DNA of 64,000 nt from a virus, in the IMG/VR virus record IMGVR_UViG_3300009156_000026, positions 44,691 to 108,690 of that record. One strand, 5' to 3'. The stretch's first letter is position 1. Each line of letters opens with the position of its first letter. The notes under the pieces were generated by a model that did not search any database, was not told the origin of the DNA, and was given only the letters and a program-made list of their open reading frames with translations. A program made the position numbers and the translations under genes. Shown here one piece after another: positions 50,681-57,712 of the stretch.

Positions 50681-50855
50681 ACTCGCACGGTCCCATCAGC
50701 ACGGCCGCCAGGAAGGTCAGGGTCAGCATGTCGGCCTCGTCGGCAAGCTCGCGGGGGATCTCGGGGAGCTCGCGCTTGAGTTGCATGCGCACGGCGGACG
50801 TGGCAAACCTCGCGTTCTTTTGGTCACGGCGCATGCTCACAGCGGGGCTGGACAT
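50658..50855 (-). CDS. Hypothetical protein, 65 aa
   Basis: The ATG at 50855 follows GGAGGCG. The product is basic at first (MSSPAVSMRRDQKNARFATS) and helical later (EADMLTLTFLAAVLMG), ending in a short CEYDC pair. The RBS and MSSP start resemble those of the 26-aa gene at 60019-60099. It overlaps the next gene's start by 23 nt. The function is unknown. Confidence 0.55.
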   Translation of the reverse strand: MSSPAVSMRRDQKNARFATSAVRMQLKRELPEIPRELADEADMLTLTFLAAVLMGPCEYDCQGAH

Positions 50856-51023
50856 GGGGCGCCTCCAGACTCGGGCTACCGCACGGTGGGACCGCCACAC
50901 CCGGCACTGCGGCCGATGGGCGCGGCGCGCTCTCTCCCGGTTCAGTGTGCCGGTGGGCGTGGCGACGGGCAAGGGTCATCTGTCGCTACGCCCGTGGTAC
51001 CAGTGCGCCCACACCAGCCTCAT

Positions 51024-51569
51024 CTACATATCGTCCAGGATGTCGTCGAGCACGTCCCCGACCACCGCGTCGTCCGGCAGCGGCGCCAGCTTCCGCTCGG
51101 CAAGCTCGAAGAACCGCTTGTGCAGCGCCGAGTCGACCTCGCGCCCTCGGTACATCTCACGGACCAGTTGGACGTCCTTCTTGTTGAGGTCCTCGACTCT
51201 GAGCCAGAGACCCTCGCGATCGGGGCTGACGGGCAGGCCGTACTGGTCGACCTCGCCATCGGCTGCGCCGTGCTCGACGCAGAAGATCCGTCGCAGCCGC
51301 AGCTTCTCGCCGGACTGCCCGATCAGCAGCCAGCGTCGGTTCTTGAAGCTGGACTGGACGTAGTAGTACAGCCCCTGGTCGAGGATCTGGCCGACCCGTT
51401 TGCGGTAGGCGGGCTGGAACATGTCGTTCGGCTCTGACGGCAGCCGCGCGTACTTGGCGAGCTCCTTCTGGGCGGCCTTGGTCTTGATGCCGTGCCGCCA
51501 CGCCCCGGCCTCGACGCGGGTGATCAGTCGCTCCATCGCCGGCTTGTAGTCGCCGTAGTCCCGCCGCAC
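51024..51569 (-). CDS. Hypothetical protein, 181 aa
   Basis: A GTG start follows GGGAGGCTGTC. The N-terminal part is helical and basic (AMERLITRVEAGAWRHGIKT and KAAQKELAKYARLPSEPNDM). The middle is beta (GLYYYVQSSFKNRRWLLIGQ) with an EKLRLRRIFCVEHGAADGE segment. The C-terminus is acidic (DDAVVGDVLDDILDDM). No known family was recognised. About 170 nt downstream (50856-51023) carry no gene I can support. Confidence 0.6.
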   Translation of the reverse strand: MRRDYGDYKPAMERLITRVEAGAWRHGIKTKAAQKELAKYARLPSEPNDMFQPAYRKRVGQILDQGLYYYVQSSFKNRRWLLIGQSGEKLRLRRIFCVEHGAADGEVDQYGLPVSPDREGLWLRVEDLNKKDVQLVREMYRGREVDSALHKRFFELAERKLAPLPDDAVVGDVLDDILDDM

Positions 51570-51582
51570 GACAGCCTCCCTG

Positions 51583-51643
51583 TTAGCGGGTCCCCATGAA
51601 GATCGTGTCAGGCGAAGCCTGGATCTTCATGGGATCCTTAGCG
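51583..51643 (-). repeat. Compound hairpin element H3 with direct repeats
   Basis: Arms CCCATGAAGATC (51593-51604) and GATCTTCATGGG (51622-51633) enclose a 4-nt bulge (GTGT) and CAGGC-GAA-GCCTG. TTAGCG flanks it (51583-51588, 51638-51643), the right copy containing the stop codon of the upstream gene. The apex contains GCGAAGC, known to form an unusually stable DNA hairpin. Confidence 0.6.
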
Positions 51644-52624
51644 ACGCCGTCTCATGGTCATGGGCGAGCCACCCCGCTGGTGGGTACCCCGGGTTGGGTC
51701 AAGGATCGGAGACGCCTCCGTGTCGATGGGTGCGCGGGCCCGCGCCGTCGTCGGAGCGAGGCGCTGCACGGGTGCGCCCGTGCCGTTGGACGACGGGCTG
51801 GTCGGCGGGGTCGGGACCCGTGAGGTGGTCTCCTCGATCACGCGATCGAACGTCGCCGCGTCGATCTTCTCCCAGCGCCGCATGAAGAAGCGCCCGAAGT
51901 CCTGGCTGCGCTTGGCGCCGAGCCCGTGCTGCTGGGCGTACCGCCAGAGGTCGATCCACTTGTCGTGCCCCAGGCGGTCTCGGAGCGCCATCACCACGAA
52001 CGTCACGGTCGGCCGCTCGGAATACTCGTAGTACCCGAGCGCCGAGCGGGGGCCCTGCGGGCCGACGACGTGCTGGACCGACAGGTCGATGCCGGTCGGC
52101 TCGCTCATCCCGAGCGGGATGTTCAAGGGCTCGATCGAGATCGTCTCGATCAGGTACGACCTGGGGGACTTGCCTCGGGTCTGCTTGGTCTCGCCCGTCT
52201 TCTTGTCGGTGGTGGTCTTGCCGCCCCAGCCGATGTTGTCCCACGGCCAGAGGATGTTGCACGACTCGCGCAGCATCGCCTTGACCTGCCGCGACTCGAT
52301 GTAGATGCCGAAGCGGGGGTCGCGCTTGAAGACGGTCGTCTGGGACTTGGCGGCGATCGCCTCGGCCGCCTCGCGCAGGCTCTTGAAGGTCCGCTCCTCG
52401 CCGGGGAAGAGCTCGTCGACATCGACCCCGATCTCCTTGAGGGTGGTCAGGCCGAGGTCGTAGATCTCCTGCTGGCGGGAGACCCCCAGGTTGCGCATCA
52501 GCCACTGCTCGATGAGGCGTGCGTCCGAGGGGATGCCAGCGACGAGGCGGTCGCGAAACTCCAGGGTGGCGACGTAGTACGAGAAGAGCTCCGACGGCTG
52601 GTCGTCAAAGATACCGCGCTGCAT
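51638..52624 (-). CDS. Hypothetical protein with RAMP-like glycine loop, 328 aa
   Basis: The ATG at 52624 follows AAGGAG. A longer open frame upstream is Arg/Pro-rich and rejected. Residues 105-190 include RDPRFGIYIESRQVKAMLRE, and a basic stretch TKQTRGKSPRSYLIE. Near residue 245 lies HGLGAKRSQDFGRFF, resembling the glycine-rich loop of Cas5/6/7-type RAMP proteins (G-x-G-x5-G-x-G-x, one Gly replaced by Asp). The last 60 residues are Pro/Ser/Thr-rich. There is no CRISPR array nearby, so an RNA-binding fold without CRISPR function is the most one can suggest. The family is not certain. Confidence 0.5.
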   Translation of the reverse strand: MQRGIFDDQPSELFSYYVATLEFRDRLVAGIPSDARLIEQWLMRNLGVSRQQEIYDLGLTTLKEIGVDVDELFPGEERTFKSLREAAEAIAAKSQTTVFKRDPRFGIYIESRQVKAMLRESCNILWPWDNIGWGGKTTTDKKTGETKQTRGKSPRSYLIETISIEPLNIPLGMSEPTGIDLSVQHVVGPQGPRSALGYYEYSERPTVTFVVMALRDRLGHDKWIDLWRYAQQHGLGAKRSQDFGRFFMRRWEKIDAATFDRVIEETTSRVPTPPTSPSSNGTGAPVQRLAPTTARARAPIDTEASPILDPTRGTHQRGGSPMTMRRRR

Positions 52625-52857
52625 GATCGGCTCCTTGGACTGGTCGGGGCTGGCCCGGGAGGATTGAGGGTGTACCGGCCCGGCCTGTCGAGGTGGCATG
52701 GCGAGGGGTGGCCGAGTCTGTCTTGGCTGGGGGGGTCGGCGTGGTCCGGCTCGGCTGGGGTGGGGCAGGGGCAGCCTGGAACGATGCGGTCCGACCTGGA
52801 ACGTCGCTCGGGCGAGGGCGGCGGCGTGACGCGGCGACACGAGGTGGCATGTGGTCC
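52625..52857 (-). other. 232-base gap, no gene seen
   Basis: No coding frame in the - direction has a plausible composition. The + strand is very G-rich from about 52700 to 52800, with several GGGG runs spaced by a few bases, and could form a G-quadruplex (the - strand transcript would be C-rich). Nothing else is recognised. Confidence 0.4.
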
Positions 52858-53460
52858 TCAGCCTGCAACCTGCTGAGCGCCGTCGTCGCCGTCCTGCTGC
52901 GGCGGGATCGGCTGGTTGGCGCAGATCGCCTGGAACATCTCCTCCAGGCGGTCGGCACTGTGGCGGTCCCCGATCTGCTCGCCGGCCTGCATGATCGTGT
53001 CACACTCGCGGAGCAGCCTGATGCGGCGCTCCTCGGCGTCCCGACGCGTCATCCGCGCGGCGATCGCCAGCGGGATCTGCTCCTTGGTCAGCGCCATCAG
53101 CTTGACGTGGCGGCCGTCGACGTACTCGGTGTGGTTGAGCCAGCGCAGGCGGTTCTGCTGGCCCAGCCGGCCTCGCCGCATCTGCTCGCGGATCGACCAG
53201 GGCGCAGGTGACGGCGGGGCCGCCGCAGCCGTCGCTGCGGCCTTGGCCTGCTGGGATCGGAGCCGCTGGCGGCCGAGCACCTGCATCCCTTCGCTGTAGA
53301 CCAGGGTGTACAGCGTCTCGGTCACGTAGGCGTCCAGGAGCAGCTTGTCGGCTCGGATGTCGGCCGTGATGTCGGCCGCGATGCCCGGTAAGGTGAAGTC
53401 GTCAAGCGGCTCGAAGCGGTCCTCGAACCGCTTGCTGATAAGCTGCCGGGTCGTGGTCAC
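52858..53460 (-). CDS. Hypothetical protein, 200 aa
   Basis: A GTG start follows GAGGAGG. The N-terminal region is ordered (RFEDRFEPLDDFTLPGIAAD, then LLLDAYVTETLYTLVYSEG). An Ala/Pro linker follows, then a basic helix (REQMRRGRLGQQNRLRWLNH) and a helical tail. It could be a small replication or DNA-binding protein, but there is no diagnostic motif. Confidence 0.6.
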   Translation of the reverse strand: MTTTRQLISKRFEDRFEPLDDFTLPGIAADITADIRADKLLLDAYVTETLYTLVYSEGMQVLGRQRLRSQQAKAAATAAAAPPSPAPWSIREQMRRGRLGQQNRLRWLNHTEYVDGRHVKLMALTKEQIPLAIAARMTRRDAEERRIRLLRECDTIMQAGEQIGDRHSADRLEEMFQAICANQPIPPQQDGDDGAQQVAG

Positions 53461-53627
53461 GGGCGTCCTCCTCTAGGAGTGGAGCCTTATGACGAGCACG
53501 AGAGGTCGTGCTAATCAGCATTATCATGACCAGGACGTGCCGGTGAGTCCATACCCCCCCAGCACATGACCCCAGAAGTCATCCCCGGCAGGCTGCAACA
53601 GTCTGCGGTCTCGTCCGCTGGCGTGCG
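53461..53627 (-). promoter_or_regulatory. 167-base gap, AT-richer leader
   Basis: No gene is seen. A short inverted repeat AGCACGA/TCGTGCT (53495-53512) and an AT-rich pocket containing GATAAT (reverse of 53520-53525) stand out against the GC-rich surroundings. This may be a promoter for the leftward gene at 53460. The -35 match is poor. Confidence 0.3.
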
Positions 53628-53813
53628 CTAGCGTGCGCCGGCGTGCGAGCTTGCAATCTTCTTGAGCACCTCAAGGTGGGCCCCGATGTCCTCCAGGAAG
53701 ACGCCAAGCGCCTCGATCTGCTCGTCGGCCTGCTCGTCCAGGCTCCTCGGGTCGTCGGGCTCCGGCTTGTCCAGGAACGTGACCGCTACGATGTACTCGA
53801 CGTACGGCGCCAC
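53628..53813 (-). CDS. Hypothetical small acidic protein, 61 aa
   Basis: A GTG start follows GAGGAGGGAG and lies just after the previous stop. Residues 1-13 are a beta strand (APYVEYIVAVTFL), then an acidic helix (LDEQADEQIEALGVFLEDIG). The function is unknown. Confidence 0.6.
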   Translation of the reverse strand: MAPYVEYIVAVTFLDKPEPDDPRSLDEQADEQIEALGVFLEDIGAHLEVLKKIASSHAGAR

Positions 53814-53814
53814 C

Positions 53815-54162
53815 TCACGCTCCCTCCTCGTCCAGCTTCTTCAGGTCGCGGCGGGTGGACTCGGCGCTCCGCCCGGCCTCACGGTACGTGATCAGGCAGA
53901 AGCCGCCAGCCACCCCGGCGATGAAGCAGGTTGCGCCCAGGACCCACGGCTGGTTGGCGTCGAACCAGACCCAGAGCAGGCTCCAGGTGACCGCCCAGAT
54001 CATCATGATGAGCGCGCGGCGGCGGGTGGCACCCGTCAGCTTGAGGTGCCGCAGCATCAGGTCGCGGAGCTCCCGTGTGCGCGTCTCGGGCCACGACGGA
54101 GACGTCTCCTGGGCGTCTCGGGCGGCGGCGTGGATGGTGCCGTTGCGACGCTGGCCCGTCAT
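53815..54162 (-). CDS. Two-TM membrane protein, 115 aa
   Basis: The start overlaps the next gene's end by ATGA. A basic N-terminus is followed by two hydrophobic helices (ALIMMIWAVTWSLLWVWF and WVLGATCFIAGVAGGFCLI) and a charged C-terminal helix. It is probably inner-membrane. The role is unknown. Superinfection or anchoring functions are possible. Confidence 0.65.
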   Translation of the reverse strand: MTGQRRNGTIHAAARDAQETSPSWPETRTRELRDLMLRHLKLTGATRRRALIMMIWAVTWSLLWVWFDANQPWVLGATCFIAGVAGGFCLITYREAGRSAESTRRDLKKLDEEGA

Positions 54163-54884
54163 GCGTCGTCGTCCCCGACGAGCTCGAAGACCAGCCCGTC
54201 GAGCTCGTCGGGCTCACGGGCGTGCTCGACAGACTGGGTAAGCTGGGTCCCGGTCTCCTGGACCCGCGCCAAGTCTTCCGCGTCCAGCTTCCTGACCGCG
54301 TTCAGGGCTACCCGCTGGCGGGCTCCCAGCCGATCGACCTCGGCCCGGTGTCTGACGTGCTCGTCTCGGAGAGCCTGGGTCGCCTGACGGAGCCGCTCAA
54401 GCTGGGTCAGCGTGGGGAGATACACCTCGGTCGCGGTGCGGACCCGGTGGACGATCCACGGACGGCGTCCGTACGGCGCGCTGGTGGTGGCGCGGGCGAC
54501 CTCCTCGGGGACCCGGATCACGAACGGCTCGCCCCGTCGGGGGTGGTGCTCGATGACGGTGCAGGGGATGACCACGACGAGATCCTCGTCGTCGGCGGCC
54601 TGCTCGTCGATCGAGAGCAGGCACGCCTCGACCGGGATCACCAGGGCGCGGGCCCGGACTCGGGCGACGATCGAGGCGAAGTCGGCAGATCTGAGCTCCG
54701 AGGTCGAGCCCTTGCCCTCGACGCCCGAGATCTGGGCCGTGAACTGGGCGGTCAGCGGGCGGAAATAGATCGGGACGCCGAGCTCGGTATGCACCAGCAC
54801 GACGTCGGCCTGGGGGTCGATCGGCAGATCGGTGGCCTCGCCCGCGTAGGGCTCTGGGTAGTAGGTGTGCGGCTTAGACGACAC
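54159..54884 (-). CDS. Hypothetical protein, 241 aa
   Basis: The chosen GTG at 54884 follows GAGGAGACC, starting SSKPHTYYPEPYAGEATDLP. The first 115 residues look beta-rich (ADVVLVHTELGVPIYFRPLT, VVVIPCTVIEHHPRRGEPFV). The C-terminal third is a coiled coil (LTQLERLRQATQALRDEHVR). The end has an acidic DDDA. It overlaps the SWIM gene by 11 nt. No family was recognised. Confidence 0.6.
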   Translation of the reverse strand: MSSKPHTYYPEPYAGEATDLPIDPQADVVLVHTELGVPIYFRPLTAQFTAQISGVEGKGSTSELRSADFASIVARVRARALVIPVEACLLSIDEQAADDEDLVVVIPCTVIEHHPRRGEPFVIRVPEEVARATTSAPYGRRPWIVHRVRTATEVYLPTLTQLERLRQATQALRDEHVRHRAEVDRLGARQRVALNAVRKLDAEDLARVQETGTQLTQSVEHAREPDELDGLVFELVGDDDA

Positions 54885-55242
54885 TGTCGGGGGTCTCCTC
54901 TGGTGGGGGTGGTGGTGGGTCCCCATGACGGTCGCCCGAAGGGCACCCGACCGTCATGGGATCCCGTGGCGGCGGCTGATGCCTCAGGATGAGCGCCTCG
55001 ATCCTGAGGTAGATGGTGACCGCACGGCGATGTTTGCACGGCTCGCCCTGGCTGTAGGTCGACCAGGGGCAGGTACAGGAGATGCGGCTGACGGTGTAGG
55101 TCGTGCCGCCCGAGGCCGGCAGCCGCCAGAGATGCGCGCCCGTGGGACCCACAAACGGCTCCCAGGACTCGCAGCCACCCAGCACCTCCAGCACCGACTC
55201 GGCCGAGGCTGGGGTCCGGGGAGGCCGCGCCCGCGTGCTCAC
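54874..55242 (-). CDS. SWIM-type zinc-finger protein, 122 aa
   Basis: Residues 45-82 read TTYTVSRISCTCPWSTYSQG followed by EPCKHRRAVTIYLRIEALI, the C-x-C...C-x-H zinc site of SWIM domains, which bind DNA or proteins. An N-terminal beta-rich part precedes it. The last 25 residues (DPMTVGCPSGDRHGDP) are coded by hairpin element H4, as in the gene at 50336. The start overlaps the upstream gene's stop (ATGA). Confidence 0.7.
   Translation of the reverse strand: MSTRARPPRTPASAESVLEVLGGCESWEPFVGPTGAHLWRLPASGGTTYTVSRISCTCPWSTYSQGEPCKHRRAVTIYLRIEALILRHQPPPRDPMTVGCPSGDRHGDPPPPPPEETPDSVV
54912..54972 (-). repeat. Compound hairpin element H4 with direct repeats
   Basis: Arms CCCATGACGGTCG (54922-54934) and CGACCGTCATGGG (54948-54960) enclose CCC-GAA-GGG and a 4-nt bulge (CACC). 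GTGG[TC]GG flanks it at 54912-54918 and 54966-54972 (one mismatch). It lies in the 3' end of the SWIM gene. Confidence 0.6.
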
Positions 55243-55559
55243 GTCACGCCAAGCTGCTTGAAGGCGGCGAGCAGCCGTTCCTGGGTCTCGGGGTCGCTCG
55301 GCTCGGCCTCGTCGATCACGACGTCAGCGACCCGGCGGAGCTTCAGCGGGATCCGCACGCCGGGCCGGGCCACCAGGACGATCGGCTTCTCGTAGAGCAG
55401 CATCATCCCGAGCGAGGTCGCGAACTGGACCTCCTGGGCGCCGCCACTCCCCTGCTCGTAGAGGGCCAGGAACACCCTCGACGACAGAAGCTGGGGCATC
55501 ACCCGAGCGCGGAACCGCTCGCTGTAGTCGGCCCAGGCGCGGTCCTGTCTGGTCGGCAT
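55239..55559 (-). CDS. Probable Rossmann-like protein (deoxyribosyltransferase-type), 106 aa
   Basis: The start ATG at 55559 follows AAGGGTGGG; the longer frame upstream is a shadow. The sequence SSRVFLALYEQGSGGAQEVQ, then FATSLGMMLLYEKPIVLVAR and VADVVIDEAEPSD resembles the nucleoside 2-deoxyribosyltransferase-like fold, where a Glu in QEVQFA precedes a conserved Lys-Pro-Ile strand. TIR-like proteins share this pattern. The identity is moderate, and a role in nucleotide salvage or signalling is speculative. Confidence 0.45.
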   Translation of the reverse strand: MPTRQDRAWADYSERFRARVMPQLLSSRVFLALYEQGSGGAQEVQFATSLGMMLLYEKPIVLVARPGVRIPLKLRRVADVVIDEAEPSDPETQERLLAAFKQLGVT

Positions 55560-55683
55560 CCTGCCCACCCTTCTGTCGAGCCCGGAGTCTGAAGCTGCGC
55601 CACTTGACGTCGGTGACGGCGTACGTCGCCGCCAGGAAGAAGACCGCGATGAGCAGCAGGATCGCTGCGTCCTCACGGCTCAT
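55324..55683 (-). CDS. Small membrane protein overlapping the next gene, up to 119 aa
   Basis: The ATG at 55683 follows AGGAGGG and overlaps the previous stop (ATGA). Residues 6-24 are a transmembrane helix (AAILLLIAVFFLAATYAVT). After about residue 42 the frame runs over the following gene and becomes Arg/Pro-rich, so the long C-terminal part is a read-through of overlapping bases. The authentic protein may only need its first 40 residues. Confidence 0.5.
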   Translation of the reverse strand: MSREDAAILLLIAVFFLAATYAVTDVKWRSFRLRARQKGGQDADQTGPRLGRLQRAVPRSGDAPASVVEGVPGPLRAGEWRRPGGPVRDLARDDAALREADRPGGPARRADPAEAPPGR

Positions 55684-56042
55684 AGGCGCTCGCCCTCCTG
55701 GGGATGCTGCCCGCTCCCAGCAAGCGCTGCGACCAGCGCGTCGTCCATGTACAGCGGCTCACGGCCCGTCGCATCGAGCCGCCGATCGTGCTCGGCTCGG
55801 GCCAGACACGGCTCACACTGCCGGCAGTCGCCCGGGAACCACAGGAGCGGGTTCGTTCTGTCGATCGGGATCTTCTCCGGGTTGTGGCACGGCTTCGTGC
55901 TGGGTCCCGAGTCCTCGGTCTCGAACAAGATCTCAACGGGCCCGCCCGCAAGGTCGGTCGCCTGGGCCTCATGGAACCAGTCCGGAAGCTGGACGAGCTC
56001 CTCGTCCGAGACGGCCCGATGCATGCAGACCGTGACGTTCAT
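55680..56042 (-). CDS. Hypothetical zinc-binding protein, 120 aa
   Basis: The chosen ATG at 56042 (MNVTVCMHRAVSDEELVQLP) has only a weak purine-rich site; an ATG at 56117 is the alternative. A C-x2-C-x2-C cluster (DCRQCEPC, near residue 83) with a preceding His (KPCHNPEK) could bind zinc. The remainder is beta/alpha mixed. The function is unknown. Confidence 0.55.
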   Translation of the reverse strand: MNVTVCMHRAVSDEELVQLPDWFHEAQATDLAGGPVEILFETEDSGPSTKPCHNPEKIPIDRTNPLLWFPGDCRQCEPCLARAEHDRRLDATGREPLYMDDALVAALAGSGQHPQEGERL

Positions 56043-56219
56043 CCGGAAAATTCTCTCGCGGGAGGCATCTCCAGCCGGGCCCAGGCAGCGTCGCAGCAAC
56101 GCCCAGGATTCAGCCATCGTCTGCGACGTCCAGAGCGGCGTCGCCAGCCTACCACCTCGGAGGGGAGATTGCCTGCTGATGGAGACGAGCCACACGGGCC
56201 GTCCACGCATGGCGTCACT

Positions 56220-56357
56220 TCACTTGTTGAGACTGAGTCCGATAAGGATGCCACCAGGGAGCTCGACATCGGGCAGCACGAAGCGGTCGGCGCGGGTCAG
56301 CGGGTGGGCCATAGCCTGGGCCCGCATCTGGGCGAACTGGCGATCAAGGCGACTCAT
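56220..56357 (-). CDS. Small hypothetical protein, 45 aa
   Basis: It starts at an ATG at 56357 behind GAGAGGAGC. It begins MSRLDRQFAQMRAQAMAHPL and has a hydrophobic end (LPGGILIGLSLNK). It overlaps the end of the methyltransferase gene by 14 nt in another frame, and stop and start lie in the same dense leftward series. The function is unknown. Confidence 0.55.
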   Translation of the reverse strand: MSRLDRQFAQMRAQAMAHPLTRADRFVLPDVELPGGILIGLSLNK

Positions 56358-57033
56358 CAGGTGCTCCTCTCTGAGCCAAGTGCTCCTGGAGTCGGGCGCC
56401 CAGGTAGCGAGTGTAGGCCGGCGGCACGGCCTGACTGAGCTCCTCTCGTGTCATCCAGTCCAGGCCGCCCATGGCTTGGTGCTGGATGCTGAGCGGGATG
56501 CGGCGAACGCCGATCTCGACCGTCGATCGGAGGTTGGTGCGGTTGGTGGCCTGGGGGAAGCGCGGCCGTTGCCATGCATGGTTGCAGGGCGGCGCCACTG
56601 TTGGCCAGCTTGTCTCGAACCAGCGGTGCCGCCTGACGTCGAGGTCGAACGCCGATCCACACAACTGGATCGGGTCACGCAGCGGAGATCTCGGCACGTT
56701 CTCGATGATGTAGGGCAGGCCCAGCGCCAGCAGGGTCTCTCTGAGCGGGCCGATCAGGTCCGGGTAGCCCTCGCCCACCCCCTGGCCACGGCGGCGGTAG
56801 GCCGACCACGTCTGGCAGGGCGGCGAGGCGTGGACGGCCGCTGGACGCGGCAGCGCGCCCGAGGCGATCTCGGTCAGGATCTCCCGCACGTCGGCCAGGA
56901 AGAAGCGGGCGCCGGGGTAGCGGGGCTGCGGGACGATGTCGACGCCCCAGACCTCAAATCCAGCGTCCATGTAGCCACGGGCCGCCCCGCCAGCCCCGCA
57001 GCAGCCGTCCAACAGGAGTGGTGGGCTAGCCAT
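56344..57033 (-). CDS. DNA cytosine-5 methyltransferase, 229 aa
   Basis: It probably methylates phage DNA at cytosine C5 to resist host restriction. Motif I-type segment LLLDGCCGAGGAARGYMDAG, motif IV ASPPCQTWSAYR with the PCQ catalytic Cys, motif VI IIENVP and RRHRWFETS are seen. The C-terminal part includes QAMGGLDWMTREELSQAVPP followed by AYTRYLG. It is shorter than typical Dcm enzymes, with a small target-recognition region, as in many phage versions. It is in an operon with overlapping small genes. No cognate endonuclease gene is adjacent. Confidence 0.85.
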   Translation of the reverse strand: MASPPLLLDGCCGAGGAARGYMDAGFEVWGVDIVPQPRYPGARFFLADVREILTEIASGALPRPAAVHASPPCQTWSAYRRRGQGVGEGYPDLIGPLRETLLALGLPYIIENVPRSPLRDPIQLCGSAFDLDVRRHRWFETSWPTVAPPCNHAWQRPRFPQATNRTNLRSTVEIGVRRIPLSIQHQAMGGLDWMTREELSQAVPPAYTRYLGARLQEHLAQRGAPDESP

Positions 57034-57051
57034 CAGCGGGTCCCCCGCGCG

Positions 57052-57399
57052 TCACGGCGGCGTGACACAGATCCGCCGCGTGCCGGTGATCGCCAGGGCC
57101 TCGCCCCGGGTCCAGGCGGCGATGTCGATGTGGCCGGGGCCCAGCCGTCCGCGATCCGCGATCCGATAGCTGCCGAACCCCTCGACCTCAACCTGGGAGT
57201 CGATCGGGATATCCCAGCCAGCAGCCGCGATCGCCTCGTCGGTGTAGATCGACGTGCCATCGAACGTGCGTGAGGAGTGGTCGGTCCTCACATAGCCTGT
57301 GACAACCCCCGCGTAACAGTAGCTGCCGGCTTCCGCCGTCCTCGGCGTCATAGTCCCCAGCGCCAGTGCCAGCATGATGGTGGCTCTCCGCAAAGGCAC
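57052..57399 (-). CDS. Exported 3D-domain-like protein, 115 aa
   Basis: The GTG at 57399 begins a signal-peptide-like region (PLRRATIMLALALGTMTPRT followed by AEA), then GSYCYAGVVTGYVRTDHSSR. A core of SIYTDEAIAAAGWDIPIDSQ, then FGSYRIADRGRLGPGHIDIA resembles 3D/RlpA-type beta-barrel domains, in which Asp residues line a wall-active site. It may act on host wall or be part of the lysis system, although it sits in the early block. Moderate confidence. Confidence 0.55.
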   Translation of the reverse strand: MPLRRATIMLALALGTMTPRTAEAGSYCYAGVVTGYVRTDHSSRTFDGTSIYTDEAIAAAGWDIPIDSQVEVEGFGSYRIADRGRLGPGHIDIAAWTRGEALAITGTRRICVTPP

Positions 57400-57406
57400 C
57401 TCACTC

Positions 57407-57586
57407 TCACGAGGCTCGCCGTTGGGCCGGGCCTCTTTCTGCGGGCTCGCGGCGGCGGCGGTGCTCGTCGCAGCGGGCGTCTCGCGCTCTTGTAAACTTG
57501 CCACACACGTACAGCTTGCCAGGGCCAAGCTCGACGATCGCCTCGCAGCCCCGTCCGCGCTTCCAGGATCGCGCTCGGATACCCAT
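57407..57586 (-). CDS. Small zinc-binding protein, 59 aa
   Basis: The ATG at 57586 follows GTGGAGGAGC. The sequence GIRARSWKRGRGCEAIVELG, KLYVCGKFTRARDARCDEH has Cys14, Cys28, Cys39 and His42, a plausible zinc site in a basic protein. The long frame upstream of the ATG is a shadow. The function is unknown. Confidence 0.55.
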   Translation of the reverse strand: MGIRARSWKRGRGCEAIVELGPGKLYVCGKFTRARDARCDEHRRRREPAERGPAQRRAS

Positions 57587-57691
57587 AGGCTCCTCCACGA
57601 ACGGCGGAGCCTCTCCTCGCTCCGCTCGGCCTCTCCGCGTCGCAGCAGCATACGCTGCGCGCCGCACCCGCTGCTGCGGGCCATGGGCGTG

Positions 57692-57712
57692 GGTCGCCCT
57701 TATGGGGCGACC
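57692..57712 (-). terminator. Hairpin at the end of the ParB-like gene
   Basis: GGTCGCCC (57692-57699) and GGGCGACC (57705-57712) pair perfectly around a 5-nt loop that contains the TAA stop. It may be a terminator or a regulatory structure. Confidence 0.4.
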
